Below are positions 11,320-22,739 of a stretch of DNA of 64,000 bases, piece after piece. Position 1 is the first letter of the stretch. Each line of letters begins with the position of its first letter. The stretch comes from Rhizophagus irregularis. Its lineage: Eukaryota; Glomeromycota; Glomeromycetes; Glomerales; Glomeraceae. The notes beneath the pieces are model-generated. The model was given only the letters and a program-made list of their open reading frames with translations. It ran no database searches and was not told where the DNA came from. A program made the position numbers and the translations under genes. The stretch is taken from contig NC_089446.1 of NCBI RefSeq assembly GCF_026210795.1, forward strand, positions 558,001 to 622,000, in the 5' to 3' direction.

Positions 11320-12340
11320 TGTATTTAAGAGTATTAAATACTACTTATAGGAATTTAAAGATTATTAAAAAATGTATTGACGAAGACTTGATAAAGATAA
11401 AAAAGTATTGATGAAACTTGATGAAGACAAAAGAGTATTGATGAAGACCTGACGAAAAGAATATTGACAAAGACTTGACGAAAATAAAGGAGTATTGGCA
11501 AAGATAAAAAATATTGATGACGATAACAAAAAAAATTATCTCTGCTAAATTTGGACTGAATTACATACTTTTTATATCATATAACTCTAATATAGCTGTA
11601 TAAATAATCGTGTCAGATTCAATATTACCAAAAATAGAATATTTGTTTGTTTATAGACAGTACACTAGTACAGTATACATTATACGTAGTATTACAGTAT
11701 AAGAAAATTTTATACTAGTTGAAAATGACCAGTAAAAATAATCCAATTAAACCTGCATTTTTTGAAAGTCTAAAATAATAATAATAATAAATAATTACAA
11801 TCTTTAAGAAGGTAATTTTAATTATCACAATATATTTTGTATTTACCACTTAATTTTTTTATTGCAAATAATGTTATTGGATAACATAACATAATACAGC
11901 ATATTACGAGATGAATTTGTGGAGTATGCAAGGATATGAAAGCTGAGTTTGTCCAAAAAGAAACTTGTGCGTCACAATATTTTGTTATTTTGCTATCGAA
12001 ATAGATGATGTTAGGTTTCGCATTTATTATTTTTGTTTCAAATTCTTAAAAGTCTTATATGATTGAAAAAGTGTGAAGTAACAATCAGTATTTTTATTAC
12101 AATTAAAATATTTACTAATCAGGTTTCAAAAACTCGGTATATAGAAAAGCAGGTTTTAAAACAAGTTTTCAATAAATAGTAATATGACACGTATAGATTA
12201 TAGTCATTATACATTTATACTTTATACGCTTTTATACGTTGTTTATGCAAAAATTACCTGTAACCATATCATCACCCCTCTGCATAATATAAATAAATAT
12301 TTTATAGCAAGGGAGTCAGTAGGGTGCGATGACTTATGCA
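11320..12340. other. No gene seen; short tandem repeat
   Basis: About 11375-11530 holds four to five diverged copies of a ~35-bp unit with the core GTATTGATGAAGACTTGACGAA, just upstream of the 9131-11319 gene start. The rest is AT-rich without supported frames. Confidence 0.45.
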
Positions 12341-12344
12341 GTGT

Positions 12345-12921
12345 TGATTCAAGAAGGTATTCTTCTGAAGAAATTTTCCCCAAGAATCACCATTTTTGGA
12401 TTAAGTTCAGACGTATCTATAGAAATTCAAAGTACCTACAATATCAGATATATCATTATATACAGTAATATTATATAGAGTATCTCGTAATTCAACACAT
12501 TATATTAGTTTTAATCAATCAATGGTATCTCGATTATATAACGGTGTTGATGTTCCTAAAACATTAACTGCAGTTAGAAATTGGATTAGTAGTCAGAAAA
12601 AATGAAAAAAAAACGAGAGAATTTAGGTTGGAATTATAATATAATGTTTGTTTACGTAAAATGAACAGGTTTGCACCTATTAACTCGGTAATCTTAGTAT
12701 GGAACGAAAGAGTTAGAAATCCTAGTTCCGAATTTCACGGTAGTTCCTTTTTATGCAGGATATAAAATAATTTAATAACTAAATACTTGCAAAAAAATTT
12801 TAAGTTCAATGTTTATTTATTAAGTCACGGGTTCAATCCAAGAATGGTAATTCTTAGGGTAAAATTTTTTCTTCAGCTTTGTGTAGAATTAGGAAAATTT
12901 CTTCGGAAGAATACTGTACAT
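12345..12921. repeat. Inverted repeat pair
   Basis: The block at about 12348-12400 (core GTATTCTTCTGAAGAAATTT, then AAGAATCACCATTTTTGG) recurs inverted at about 12825-12921 with an extra ~40 bp in the middle. The inverted copy contains a B-box-like GGTTCAATCC at 12830-12839. It may be a SINE-like repeat. Confidence 0.35.
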
Positions 12922-13189
12922 GATTATAATTTTTGCTGCTGTCAGAGATTATTTAATTATTTGATTGGCTGACTAAACTAAAAAGATTGATTATTGATTT
13001 ATTCTAATTGCTTCAGATTTAACTTAGTTATAAATCTGATAATTTAAATACATTAAATACATGAATCTTCGTTCGCACTTTAGATTGAATTCGTCATGTG
13101 AGGTGCGTAATGTGAATCATTGATAATCTGAGTGCCTCAATTTCGATCTGAGGCAAAAAATAAAATTTTAATAATTCCAGTTTTACGTT

Positions 13190-13880
13190 TTGTGGTAAGC
13201 TTCGAAGATTTTTTTTTACTTTTTTATTTTTTATTATTTTTTTTTCTTTGGAAATGGTATTTAACTATACCTTTTCCTTTTCTTTTTAAATAGGAACGGG
13301 TATGTTTTTTTATGCCTTTAAGGTAAATTTTAGAATTTTTTTCCATTTTTTTCTTTTAAGAACGGTATTTACCATTCCTTTTTATTTTTTTTAGATAGGG
13401 TCGGTTGGTAAACTTTTTTTATACTTTCTTTAAGGTAGAGTTCAGATTTTTTTTTATTTTCTTTCTAGGAACGGTATTGACCATTCCTTTCTTTTTTTTT
13501 TTTAGCATTTCGTCCTGGACTCTTCCCAAGCGAACTTGTGGTGAGTGGTGTTGGACTGTTGGCTCCTTTTCCTAAAATGGTTACTAACCGTTTTTTTGTT
13601 TTTAGAATTTCATTCTGGATTTTCTAAGCGGACTTGTGGCGAGTGGGTGGTGTTAAACTATTGAATTTCCTTTTTTTTTAGCATTTCATTCTGAACTTCT
13701 ATATGGTGAGTAGGTTGGTTTTGGACTGTTAGTTCCTTTTCCTAGAACGGTTACTAACCGTTTTTTTATTTTATAGAATTTCATTCTGGATTTCCCAAGC
13801 GGACTGTGAGTGGGTGTTTTTAGACTGTTGAATTCTTTCTCATTTGAACAATTACTAACCGTTTTCTTTCTTTTTTTAAT
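13190..13880 (+). repeat. Chain of hairpin-bearing intron-like units (plus strand)
   Basis: At least four tandem units combine an AACGGT/ACCGTT-type stem, a poly-T tract ending in AG, a block related to ATTTCATTCTGGA...AAGCGGACTTGTG, and GTGAG. The clearest stem is 13746-13762, where AACGGTTA and TAACCGTT flank one base and contain the branch-site-like CTAAC; the AG follows at 13775-13776. Stem sequences vary between units. This is either a micro-exon gene or a tandem repeat of intron-like form. Confidence 0.45.
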
Positions 13881-14297
13881 AGGAACGGGTTAATACGTCG
13901 ACTTAGGACTAATCTCAAGACTTTTTTAAAATTTTTCTTTGAAATAGTTAAATAAAAATTTTTATCTAATAAGCATAGAAACAATATGGGAATTTTTAAT
14001 TTAAGGTTAAATAATATAACACACGAATTTACTTCAATATTGTCAGGTGATATGTATGATAATGAGTTTAGCATTATTATACATGTGATTACGAATCACG
14101 TTAACGTGGAATTTTACCTTTGAAACATAATAATAATTTTTTAAAATTAACGCTATAAATAAAAATCAGAAAGAGAATTTATTTATTTTATTTCTAAGAT
14201 GCAAATACACATTTTATAAAAACACGTTTATTACATTGCAGTTTACAGAAACAGATATAACTTTATTAAAAAAAAATTTGATACTATTCATATGACT

Positions 14298-14547
14298 ATA
14301 TACATTATTTTTACTATACATAATAAAGTAATAACTAGCGGTAGGACTTCAAGGTAGTCATTTACACTGGTGATGCTAACCATAATATGCATACTTTGAT
14401 TGAACCTACCAAGCGAGAGGTCCACACCTTCTATACAATCAGAAGTATGATATTCCTCCGTAGCAGGTCCTATTGACCCCTTCTCCTCGGACTGATGCTA
14501 TTCACCACCTGTTAGACTTCATCGAAATATCATGTACTTCTATAATT
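14298..14547 (-). repeat. ~240-bp dispersed repeat, copy A
   Basis: Matches 19733-19991 in inverted orientation over about 240 bp with few differences. Shared segments include AGTCCGAGGAGAAGGGGTCA, AGGACCTGCTACGGAGGA, and GTGGACCTCTCGCTTGG when read on the minus strand. GC content is higher than the surroundings and there is no coding frame. Confidence 0.7.
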
Positions 14548-16902
14548 CTGCTTCCCTAAAATGAAATGTTTGTCCCCTTCCCAATTCTCTACCATTTAAC
14601 TCAAAGTAACCTGAAAGGTTTGAAGTGTGAAATTTTGATAAATTGAACTTTATACGCCTATAAAATAGAAAGTAGGGATATTAATTGACTAGACTATATG
14701 GCTGTACTATAGTTATAGAACCGATTTTGGACTTTGTCTGTTCGTTCTTTTTCGTTCTTTAAAAAAAAGAAAAAAAAATATTAATATATTCCTTCATAAT
14801 AAAAAGAAAAGTAAAAAAAAAAATAAATGAAATGAACTAACTGTAGTTCGTTTGTTTGTTCAAAATTCCAGTCATTCTGAAAAATTAGAAAAAAAAAATA
14901 TTTTATAAAAAAAAAAATTGAGAAATAAAAAAAATTGGGTGGTGCCGAAAATAAATTTTTTTTTCTCAACTGAATATAATAGTGGCTAGTTAACGGCAAA
15001 TTGCGACAGTTTAAGTAATACACATGGGAATATTGCAGATACTATTCTAAATTTAGTAATATTATAGGGAATATTCAGTATATTATATAACAAACATCAT
15101 TACGTTATACCGAATGATTAAAATTGTTGAGTATGGTACTCTAGTACACTGTACTCAGTAGTACGTACAGTTATATAAATTTTTGAAGTACACTAAAATA
15201 TATAGCAAAATAGTACTGTACAGTACTACAAATTTGGACAGACGTCTGAAAAAATTTTTTAATTTTTCCGTACTCAAACGGACTATTGCATCGTAGCATC
15301 ATGAAATAGAACTTTCGATAATGAAAATGGTACAATTACATTTTGAGTAACATAATTGATCTGATTAATTTATATATTTGTAATGTAATGATTTTAGCGT
15401 TTTATTTATTATATATTTGTCATAAACAATCTTTACTACTTTGAAGAAGAAAAATAATTGTAAATATGAATATTGATAATATATCCGACTTTCTAATTGA
15501 ATTGGTAAATCCTGAATTTGAACAGGTTTATATAATTATTATATTTATATTTTTTAACATAAAGTCTTTTATTAAAAATCAAATCATGTATGAAAATTCA
15601 AAATTGTACGAAAATTCAAAGTCATATGAAAATTTTTTAAAGTATTCATACGTACTAAATTTATCTGTTAGAAAGTAGAAACGTACGTACGAACAAAAAG
15701 GATTGAAGTCCGTCCGAATTTATATTACCATACAGTACTACTTAACTTAATACCTGTGTACTTTTATTATTTAATTGTACATTATATATTCACAGTTAAA
15801 ATATTCTATTTTCAATTCACGTTCTTTTTAAATGTTAGATAATTCTATAATACAAATTAAAAAGCAAAAAATTGTTTAAAATTCAAAAACGAATTCATAG
15901 TATATTTTATGTACAATATAACAATAGGTGTTTGTTATATAATATTACATAATAGTAGGTTTACAAATCCGGTAAGACAAAAAAAGGAGTGGTATCGAGT
16001 TAACCAAAAAAGTATAGTATGGCGCGAAATCAATATTTGTGTATGATTTAGATAATAAAACTATACTCAACTGTAATAGTGTATATTATCAAACGAAAAA
16101 AGTATTGTATATTTGTATTTATTTATACTCAACTGTGAATTTTTTTATTAAAATCTTTAATTAATACTAATTCTTAATTAGCCAATTTCAATTGACGCGC
16201 TTCTTTTAGCGAAATATTATTCTATATACACAAAAATAATATTTCTTTTACATGAAATGAGACTTTTTTTGACGTTATTATCGATTATCAATTATACAAT
16301 AATTATTTATTATACATACGCAATTTTACAAATCATATTGTTGAGTAGATTATTTCATGTGATATACTATACTTTTTTACACCACTCCTTTTCGTATTAC
16401 TCTTACAAATCACATTTTCGTAATACTTCATATGACTGTACTCCACTCATTTGGTCAACTGGACTTCATAAAAAAATCAGAAAAATAGAATCACTAAACT
16501 ATTCTTTTTAAATTACTGTTAAAAGTTTCAAAAAACTGCTATGATGAATGAGAAAAGACTCTAAAAAATAAAAAAAAATAAACAGCTTTCCATAATCTGA
16601 TATAAAAAAAGCAGTAAAATTTCAATTAAAACGATTGATATTTTATTATATAAATATATAAATAAGTTATGAATTGATCGTGATTTTCTATTTTTATTAC
16701 AGTACCACATGGCGCATATGATACACATGACGTCTATGACGTCTCTTGTTTATTTTAGTTATTTGATCTGAACTAAAACTTTATTTTTTTAAACACACGG
16801 TAAGTTTAGTGGTAAGTTTAAAGATATGCTGTAAGTATTTTTTCTTTTTCTTATTTTTTTAACCGGTCCTTTTTTCTTCAACTTTTAGTTTCCGGGTTTA
16901 TA
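14548..16902. other. AT-rich DNA, no supported gene
   Basis: The frame at 15466-15525 (MNIDNISDFLIELVNPEFEQ before a GTTTAT) could be a lone first exon, but nothing downstream supports it. Otherwise only homopolymer-rich sequence. Confidence 0.45.
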
Positions 16903-17535
16903 ATGAATAAAGAAGATGAAATTCCTCCTCTTCCATTTATAATTATTAATAACACTGAATGTACTGTTTGTAAAAAAAGTTTCAAGTCTAGTCGTGGTCT
17001 CTTTCAACATAAAAATATAATCCGTAAATACAATGAAATACCTGCAAGACAAGAAAAAATTCCAAGTTTTTTAATTAATAAATTTAAAGAAAATATTGTT
17101 TATTTGATTCATAGACGACTTGGAAAGAAAAATACTGGATTACAAACTGTATCTATGGATTGTCCAGTGGATTTATTTAAAGAAATTTTTAAAAATTATA
17201 TTCACTATTATACGAAAAGAACTGGAGCATTAAAGTGTGTTTTTCGCGGATCTACAGGTTATCAAGAATTATCCAATATTTTTGATGATTCCAATTGGGG
17301 GGTGAAATATTATCAGCAAAATCAAAAAACATTTGTTCAATTAAGCAGTCAAAACCAAGAAGAGAGCCCATTAAGTAAACTTAGATTAAAAAAGGCAATC
17401 AAGAATCCAAAATATTCTTATGGAGAACTCATAGTTGAATGGAAGCAAAAAAAGGAAATTGATGCTAAAAAAAATGTACATAATGGTGGATTTATGTACA
17501 TACATTTTTTTGTATCAAGAGGATTGTATATTTGA
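16903..17535 (+). CDS. C2H2-zinc-finger-like protein of unknown function
   Basis: A single 210-codon frame from ATG 16903. Residues ~17-43 look like the first half of a C2H2 finger: CTVCKKSFKSSRGLFQH has the Cys pair and one His, but the second His is not at the usual spacing, so metal binding is uncertain. The remainder is basic, without recognisable domains, and ends with a hydrophobic tail. A polypyrimidine stretch precedes the start, so an upstream exon is possible. The family is not recognised; similar finger-plus-unknown proteins are common in expanded fungal families. Confidence 0.5.
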   Translation: MNKEDEIPPLPFIIINNTECTVCKKSFKSSRGLFQHKNIIRKYNEIPARQEKIPSFLINKFKENIVYLIHRRLGKKNTGLQTVSMDCPVDLFKEIFKNYIHYYTKRTGALKCVFRGSTGYQELSNIFDDSNWGVKYYQQNQKTFVQLSSQNQEESPLSKLRLKKAIKNPKYSYGELIVEWKQKKEIDAKKNVHNGGFMYIHFFVSRGLYI

Positions 17536-18241
17536 AAAAAAAAATAAAAAATAATTTAGATATAAAAATTTATATACATGTAATTAAACTTATTTTTTAA
17601 AGGCTCAACATTAAATTTATTAAACTTATATATCTTTTCCACAAAAAAAATTAACAAAAGACGCCCAGGAAAAGTTTCAATAAAAAGTGTTTTACCAGTT
17701 TTTTTAATATTAAATGAGAGACTTTTTTAATCTAAAAATAAATGCACTTCTATATCTTCTTGAGAGGCAATACCCAATAAAAATCCATGAGGAACGATTC
17801 TATTATTGGTTTAAATATAAAAAAGTATTGAATGCGTTGTCAAAAACTGAAGAGATCGGCTAAGTCACATATTGATCATAAATAAAATAATATCCAATCA
17901 GATTTTCTAATCAAGTGATTATAAAATCCGTCACACCACCACCCGCTCTAATATAAAAAAAGTAATACAACTTATGAACGAGGACTACATGGCGAATTTT
18001 ATTATCCTATCCGAAGACATGGGAAAAAAGTCTACCTATAGACATATTCTCCTTCATAAGAGGGAGTATAAATACTGAAGAATAATGAGAAAGAATTATA
18101 TATTTATTTATACTGATGAAATTATGGGATTTAAGCTAATCAACGTTTATGGAAATCCTCCACATTTTTTTTTTTGATTAAAAAAAAAAATCTTTTTTTT
18201 TTAATATCTGGTTCTTTATTTCTTTATTTTTTGTCTCCAAT
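17536..18241. other. AT-rich DNA, no gene seen
   Basis: No supported frame; probably holds the upstream region of the 18242 gene. Confidence 0.45.
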
Positions 18242-18736
18242 ATGGGTAAACCTTCAAAGGCGTCACGAAGAAATGGAATCACTCGCCTACGACAACGACA
18301 AAAGTTAAAGAAAACGTCACACATAAAACAAATAAAAGCCAAAGAGGAAGAAATAGGTGACTTGCAAATTGAAGTGCAGAAACTTAAAAAATTTATTGAA
18401 GAAGCTAAAGAAAAAGTAATTGATGAATATATGAAATCTGAACGTGAAAAACAAAATTTGTTGAAATGGATTGATTTCTATACTAAACAAATAAAAGATA
18501 TGGAGGAAAAACAATATTTAAATAGTTTGAAAACATATATAAATACGTCACAACTATCTTCACAACAATCACAATCATCACAGTTTCCTCAACCATCATT
18601 TAAAAGTTTGAATGAGTATTTCAAGTGTGAAATGGAACAAAAGAACAAGGTAAATTTTTATTATTTATTTTTTGATAAAATTTTTTATTCATTCTATAAA
18701 ATTCATATATAGGAAAGTAATACGAAATCTGATTAG
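18242..18736 (+). CDS. Small basic coiled-coil protein
   Basis: Exon 1 is 18242-18649 (136 codons), intron 18650-18712 (GTAAAT...ATATAG), exon 2 18713-18736 ending in TAG; product 143 aa. The start is the first ATG (MGKPSKASRRNG) and the first ~35 residues are strongly basic. Residues ~35-100 form a probable coiled coil (KEEEIGDLQIEVQKLKKF). A Ser/Gln-rich segment follows (~105-120). There is no enzymatic motif. The layout, a basic start followed by a coiled coil, could suit a nucleic-acid-associated or scaffold role, but that is conjecture. Confidence 0.5.
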
Positions 18737-19732
18737 ACCACGTTACAAAGCAAGAGAAAGTTTGAAAAATTTTATCCTAGGTTTTGCTTTTGTTAGCTCT
18801 TTGTTGACCTCTTTTTTTTCAATTCTATTTGATTAATTTGGTTGAGATTGGATCTCCTTTTTTATAATAAATAATAAATAAATCCATTTTAATTCACTTG
18901 TAGACTTCTGTATAGCTTAATGCAGTTATATTTTGTTAAAAGAGTAAATTCATTCATCATGCATGCAATGTTAGTGATGTTACTAAGATTACGATTATTA
19001 AAATTATTAATTATTTTCAAATAACGTCTACAAATTTCTGGGGTTTAGTTAAATAATCAAAATTTGAAGATGGAGTAAAAGATCAAAGTTAAAAATCAAA
19101 AGCGGAATAAATTAAGCTTAAAATGCCTTCTCTTTTTCTGTCATTAAAAAACTTATTTTTAAAACCCTAGATCTTCTAAATACAATAACTTTCTTCAGTT
19201 ATAAAATCACTTACCAACGAAATTAAAGAAAATTTAGGTTTTTTCTAATCTTTCATTAATACTCCTCATTCGGTTATTGGTGATCTTCATGAAAATCCCA
19301 TCACAGTATATCAAAATCTACTTAAAATGGCTATCTATAATATGTAGATCTCATTCGGCAAATATGTGTGTATTTTTTTTAAAAAAAAATTCTTTTTTGT
19401 TTCCTTTTACTAACACTTCATTTTTTACTTTTTTAAGCGTCTTTGAGTATAGGATTTCGGGTAAGCAGTTTTTTTCTTCATTTCTCTTCAGTTTTCTCTT
19501 TTTTAGACGGTCTCTAACGGGTATAGAAGATATAACAGGACTCATACTAAAGTAGAATTAAAAAATAGGTAAGACATTTAGGATTGGAGTTTATGTTATC
19601 ATTAAGTGAGTATCCCAAGTAATTATTTTAATGGACCACTCACAAAGCAGAGGCAGCAATTGATAGACTTCTCACTTACTTTATCTTTACTATTTATTTT
19701 ATAGGTAAATAAAGGCCACTTTTTAGAAGTGA
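18737..19732. other. AT-rich DNA, no gene seen
   Basis: Only short frames and T-rich tracts. Confidence 0.4.
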
Positions 19733-19991
19733 AAATTTATAGAAGGACATGATATTCCAATGAAGTCTAACAGGTGGTGAATAGCATCAGTCCGAGGAGA
19801 AGGGGTCAATAGGACCTGCTACGGAGGAGTATCATACTTCTGATTATATAGAATGTGTGGACCTCTCGCTTGGTAGATTCAATCAAAGTATGCTTATTAT
19901 GGTTAGCATCACCAGTGTAAAATGACTACCTCGAAGTCCTACCGCTAGTTATCATTTTTTATTTTTTATGTATAGTAAAGATAATGTATAG
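19733..19991 (+). repeat. ~240-bp dispersed repeat, copy B
   Basis: Inverted partner of 14298-14547, 5.2 kb away. A B-box-like GATTCAATC lies at about 19876-19884, in a segment that reads GGTTCAATC in the other copy. Confidence 0.7.
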
Positions 19992-20633
19992 ATGGTGAAT
20001 AGCATCATATTTTTTATATTAAAATTTATGCCTTTGGACGAAAAGAAAATTTTACTTTATGTTTAGAACATATAATAAGTAATAACAAATAACAAATAAT
20101 AATAAATAAATTAAATCTTAATTATAACAATCATTAGTGAATCAAAAAATCAATTAATATATTGTTAATAGAATTTATTTCCAACGTTTAATAGTAATAC
20201 GGCGAACTGTTAATTTAGATAATGAATGATCGCCACAATTAGTATCCAATCAGAATGTTGTTTATATGTTTATATTTCACAACTGATAATCACATGCCTG
20301 ATTTTGACATTCAATATGAACTTTGTGTCACGTATCAAGTAATCAACTAAAACATCATCGATGCTTTTTTGAAAGCCTTCTCTTTTTCTTCGGGTCGACC
20401 TTCCATTTATTTCCTCTTGTTCTTCCTTCGTTTACCTTCTTCCCTCTCTAACTTTTCAGAAAATCCAGAAGTTAATAAGCAATTGAGCTGGAACATTCTT
20501 ATATTGAAAAAAAATCTCAAATATATACTCTTTCCCTTTCCCTTTCCTTCGTCTTCTCCCTCTCCAACGAGACATTAGGTTAGTGTTACTAAAGTTACGT
20601 TAGAGTCTTGTTGGGCGTGTGTAATTTCGGGTG

Positions 20634-21400
20634 GTTTCAGCAAATGATCCAGCTGTTAAAGCATTACAAAAGTTGCTCATTCACATAGTCAGGGAACGTG
20701 ATTTTTCGGCGCAAGAAACTTGTCAACATCTTCAATTACCGCTCTATCATAGTAGCCGAAATTTTGTTAGTCTAAAACTTAACAAAGAGGCAAATCAACA
20801 GCTTCGTGATAGTAATGAAAATGTTCCAAATAATGAGAACAATGGAATTATGTAAACGGATCCCTCACCTCTACAAAGATATTGTAATATACCTGCCGAA
20901 CTTGAGGAACTTTCATTGTTCAAATTGGAGCAGCAATATAAATTCAACTGATAGAATGCTCTGGTGAAAACATTGTACGTATTTAGCCGCGTCCATCTCC
21001 CATTCGAAATGGTTCGTTATAGAGACCTTCTTAGCCTCACAGAAATCACACTTTTTCATGGATTAATTTATATAACCAATATCTTGTACAAATCAATGAT
21101 GACCCTAATGATTAAATTGGACCTGCTGTGAATGATATTCAAGAAGTTGATGATAACGATTCTGATGAAGAAGACGACGACACACCACAGGAAGCGTATG
21201 AACCTCGAACTGACTGGCTGAAATGATGCAAAATAGACAGACGCGTAGCTTAGATGACTTTAGTGCCCGTGATATTGATAGAAATCACGACTGGGTTAAC
21301 GAAAGTTTGTTATGATATCCTGAAATTGAAGAAGTAGAAAGCTTCATCCAGCAGGCAATTGGTAACAACGAAGTAACTCAAGTTGGAAATAATCTAAGAA
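20634..21400 (+). pseudogene. Helitron helicase-transposase remnant
   Basis: The segment 20634-20855 encodes NDPAVKALQKLLIHIVRERD, then FSAQETCQHLQLPLYHSSRNF, a hallmark of the Rep/helicase protein of Helitron rolling-circle transposons. In shifted frames it continues through PAELEELSLFKLEQQYKFN, RPRPSPIRNGS, an acidic linker and EPRTDWL to about 21400. Several frameshifts and stops break it. Rep and Walker-A helicase motifs are not present, so this is an internal fragment. A ~45-nt poly-A tract follows at about 21420-21466, then an MSH6-like exon. Confidence 0.65.
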
Positions 21401-21419
21401 CAAGCCGTCTAAAAAAAAA

Positions 21420-21420
21420 G

Positions 21421-21466
<46 letters not shown>
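21420..21466. repeat. Poly-A tract
   Basis: Nearly uninterrupted A run between the Helitron remnant and the MSH6-like exon. It may be the trace of a retroposition event or simple slippage. Confidence 0.8.
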
Positions 21467-21478
<12 letters not shown>

Positions 21479-21586
21479 ACGAAACATTAGCTTGTAAAAA
21501 TTTCGTCAAAGAATAATTATAAAATAACCCTTTCCTACCTCGAAGAACCGGCCAATGATGAACGAATTACTTATGTTATTTTATAG

Positions 21587-21675
21587 AACCATCGTGTGTG
21601 TCAACCTCATTTCGTGCAAGATGGACCAAGTGTTTTAGAATTCAAAGAACTAAGACACCCTTACATTACGCCTAG
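21587..21675 (+). pseudogene. MSH6-like exon fragment (MutS homologue)
   Basis: A block bounded by TTTTATAG and GTATGT encodes about 29 residues, including VLEFKELRHPYIT. This matches the segment before the ATPase domain of MSH6, the mismatch-recognition subunit of MutS-alpha (typical form: PSVLEFEELRHPC). No downstream MutS sequence (FIPND, Walker A) follows. The exon is isolated between a Helitron remnant and an intron-like chain, which fits gene-fragment capture. The short length keeps confidence moderate. Confidence 0.5.
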
Positions 21676-22029
21676 GTATGTTGTTTTTAATACTCCTAAT
21701 CGTCTTTTTGAACATGGATATCGGCATGGGGAGGGAGTTTTCTTTTTGGATATTTCTTTATTGGAAACTAAAATCAAGAATGGTATCAACATGTTTTTTA
21801 AACTTGGAACTTAGTTAATGAGAATAAGCTTTTTTAACGCAAAAATCTTAGTTTAAAGACAAATTATTTTCGAGTCTTTAAACATCGGTGGGTGGTTTTT
21901 ATTCTTGAAATTATTTCTTTAAATGAAACGGTTGATTTTTCCTATTTAGAGTGGATTTGTTGGAAACTCGTGGGTTCTTTTTTACTTTAATATCTAAACC
22001 TTTATTATTTTAACAACCTGTTACTTACA

Positions 22030-22735
22030 GTTCATTTTTTTCATTTTTTTTTTTTTTAGACGGCCGGTTCCGACTTTTGAAGAACAGAATCATAGTAAGT
22101 TTTCGTAATCTTTCGAAAACTTCTTTAGAAACTTACATCAACGCTTTTTTTATTTCTATCTTGTAGGAACCCAGTCAAATTCCGATTTCGGACTCCTGAA
22201 GCGGAAAAGAAAGCAAAAGAAGAAGCTGATGGAAAGAAAGCTGAAGCAGTCCTTTGGCTTTGGAAATTTGGATTTGGTAAGTTTCGTTCGAGACGAAATT
22301 TATTTTAAAAAAATTTTTTTAAAAAAATTTCTCTTTTTTGTAGGTATCGGACGTTTGTTTCTTGTTGGATTTCATGCCTTGCTGTAGATCGGATGGTAAG
22401 TTTCAAAGCATCTCGCTCTGTTCGAAACTTTTTTTCTTTTTTTAATTTTTTATTATTTTTTTGCTAGAATCGCTTCCTGGATCCTGGGATGATAAGATCG
22501 TAAGTTTCGTAATGGTTTGTTTCGAAACGTTTTATTAATTTGTTTTGAAGAAACTAACCGTTTTCTTCTTTAGTTTATTTTGTAAGCATGTTTTCGGCTT
22601 TTGGGTCAGTTCCTTGAGTAAGTTTCGAAGTAAACTTGATCTTTGAATGACTACTGAATTGTTTAAATTGTTTATTAAATAAGTTTTGTTCTTTTTTTTT
22701 TAGGATTCGGCTTTAAATTTAGAGTTTATAATAAA
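22030..22735 (+). repeat. Chain of hairpin-bearing intron-like units (plus strand), best example
   Basis: Five consecutive GTAAG donors each begin or adjoin a stem-loop: 22097-22105/22114-22122 (AAGTTTTCG/CGAAAACTT), 22282-22287/22293-22298 (TTTCGT/ACGAAA), 22398-22404/22424-22430 (AAGTTTC/GAAACTT), 22504-22509/22523-22528 (GTTTCG/CGAAAC), and 22620-22625/22632-22637 (AAGTTT/AAACTT). Each is followed by T-rich sequence ending in AG and a 30-110-nt exon-like block. The longest block (about 22168-22275) is open and Lys/Ala/Glu-rich (EKKAKEEADGKKAEA). Confidence 0.5.
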
Positions 22736-22739
22736 TAGA

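Noticed and set aside
14440-14520. Possible hammerhead ribozyme (CTGATG near GGAC) in the 240-bp repeat
   Set aside because: The core is CTGATGC, not CTGATGA, and the GAAA strand with flanking helices is not found.
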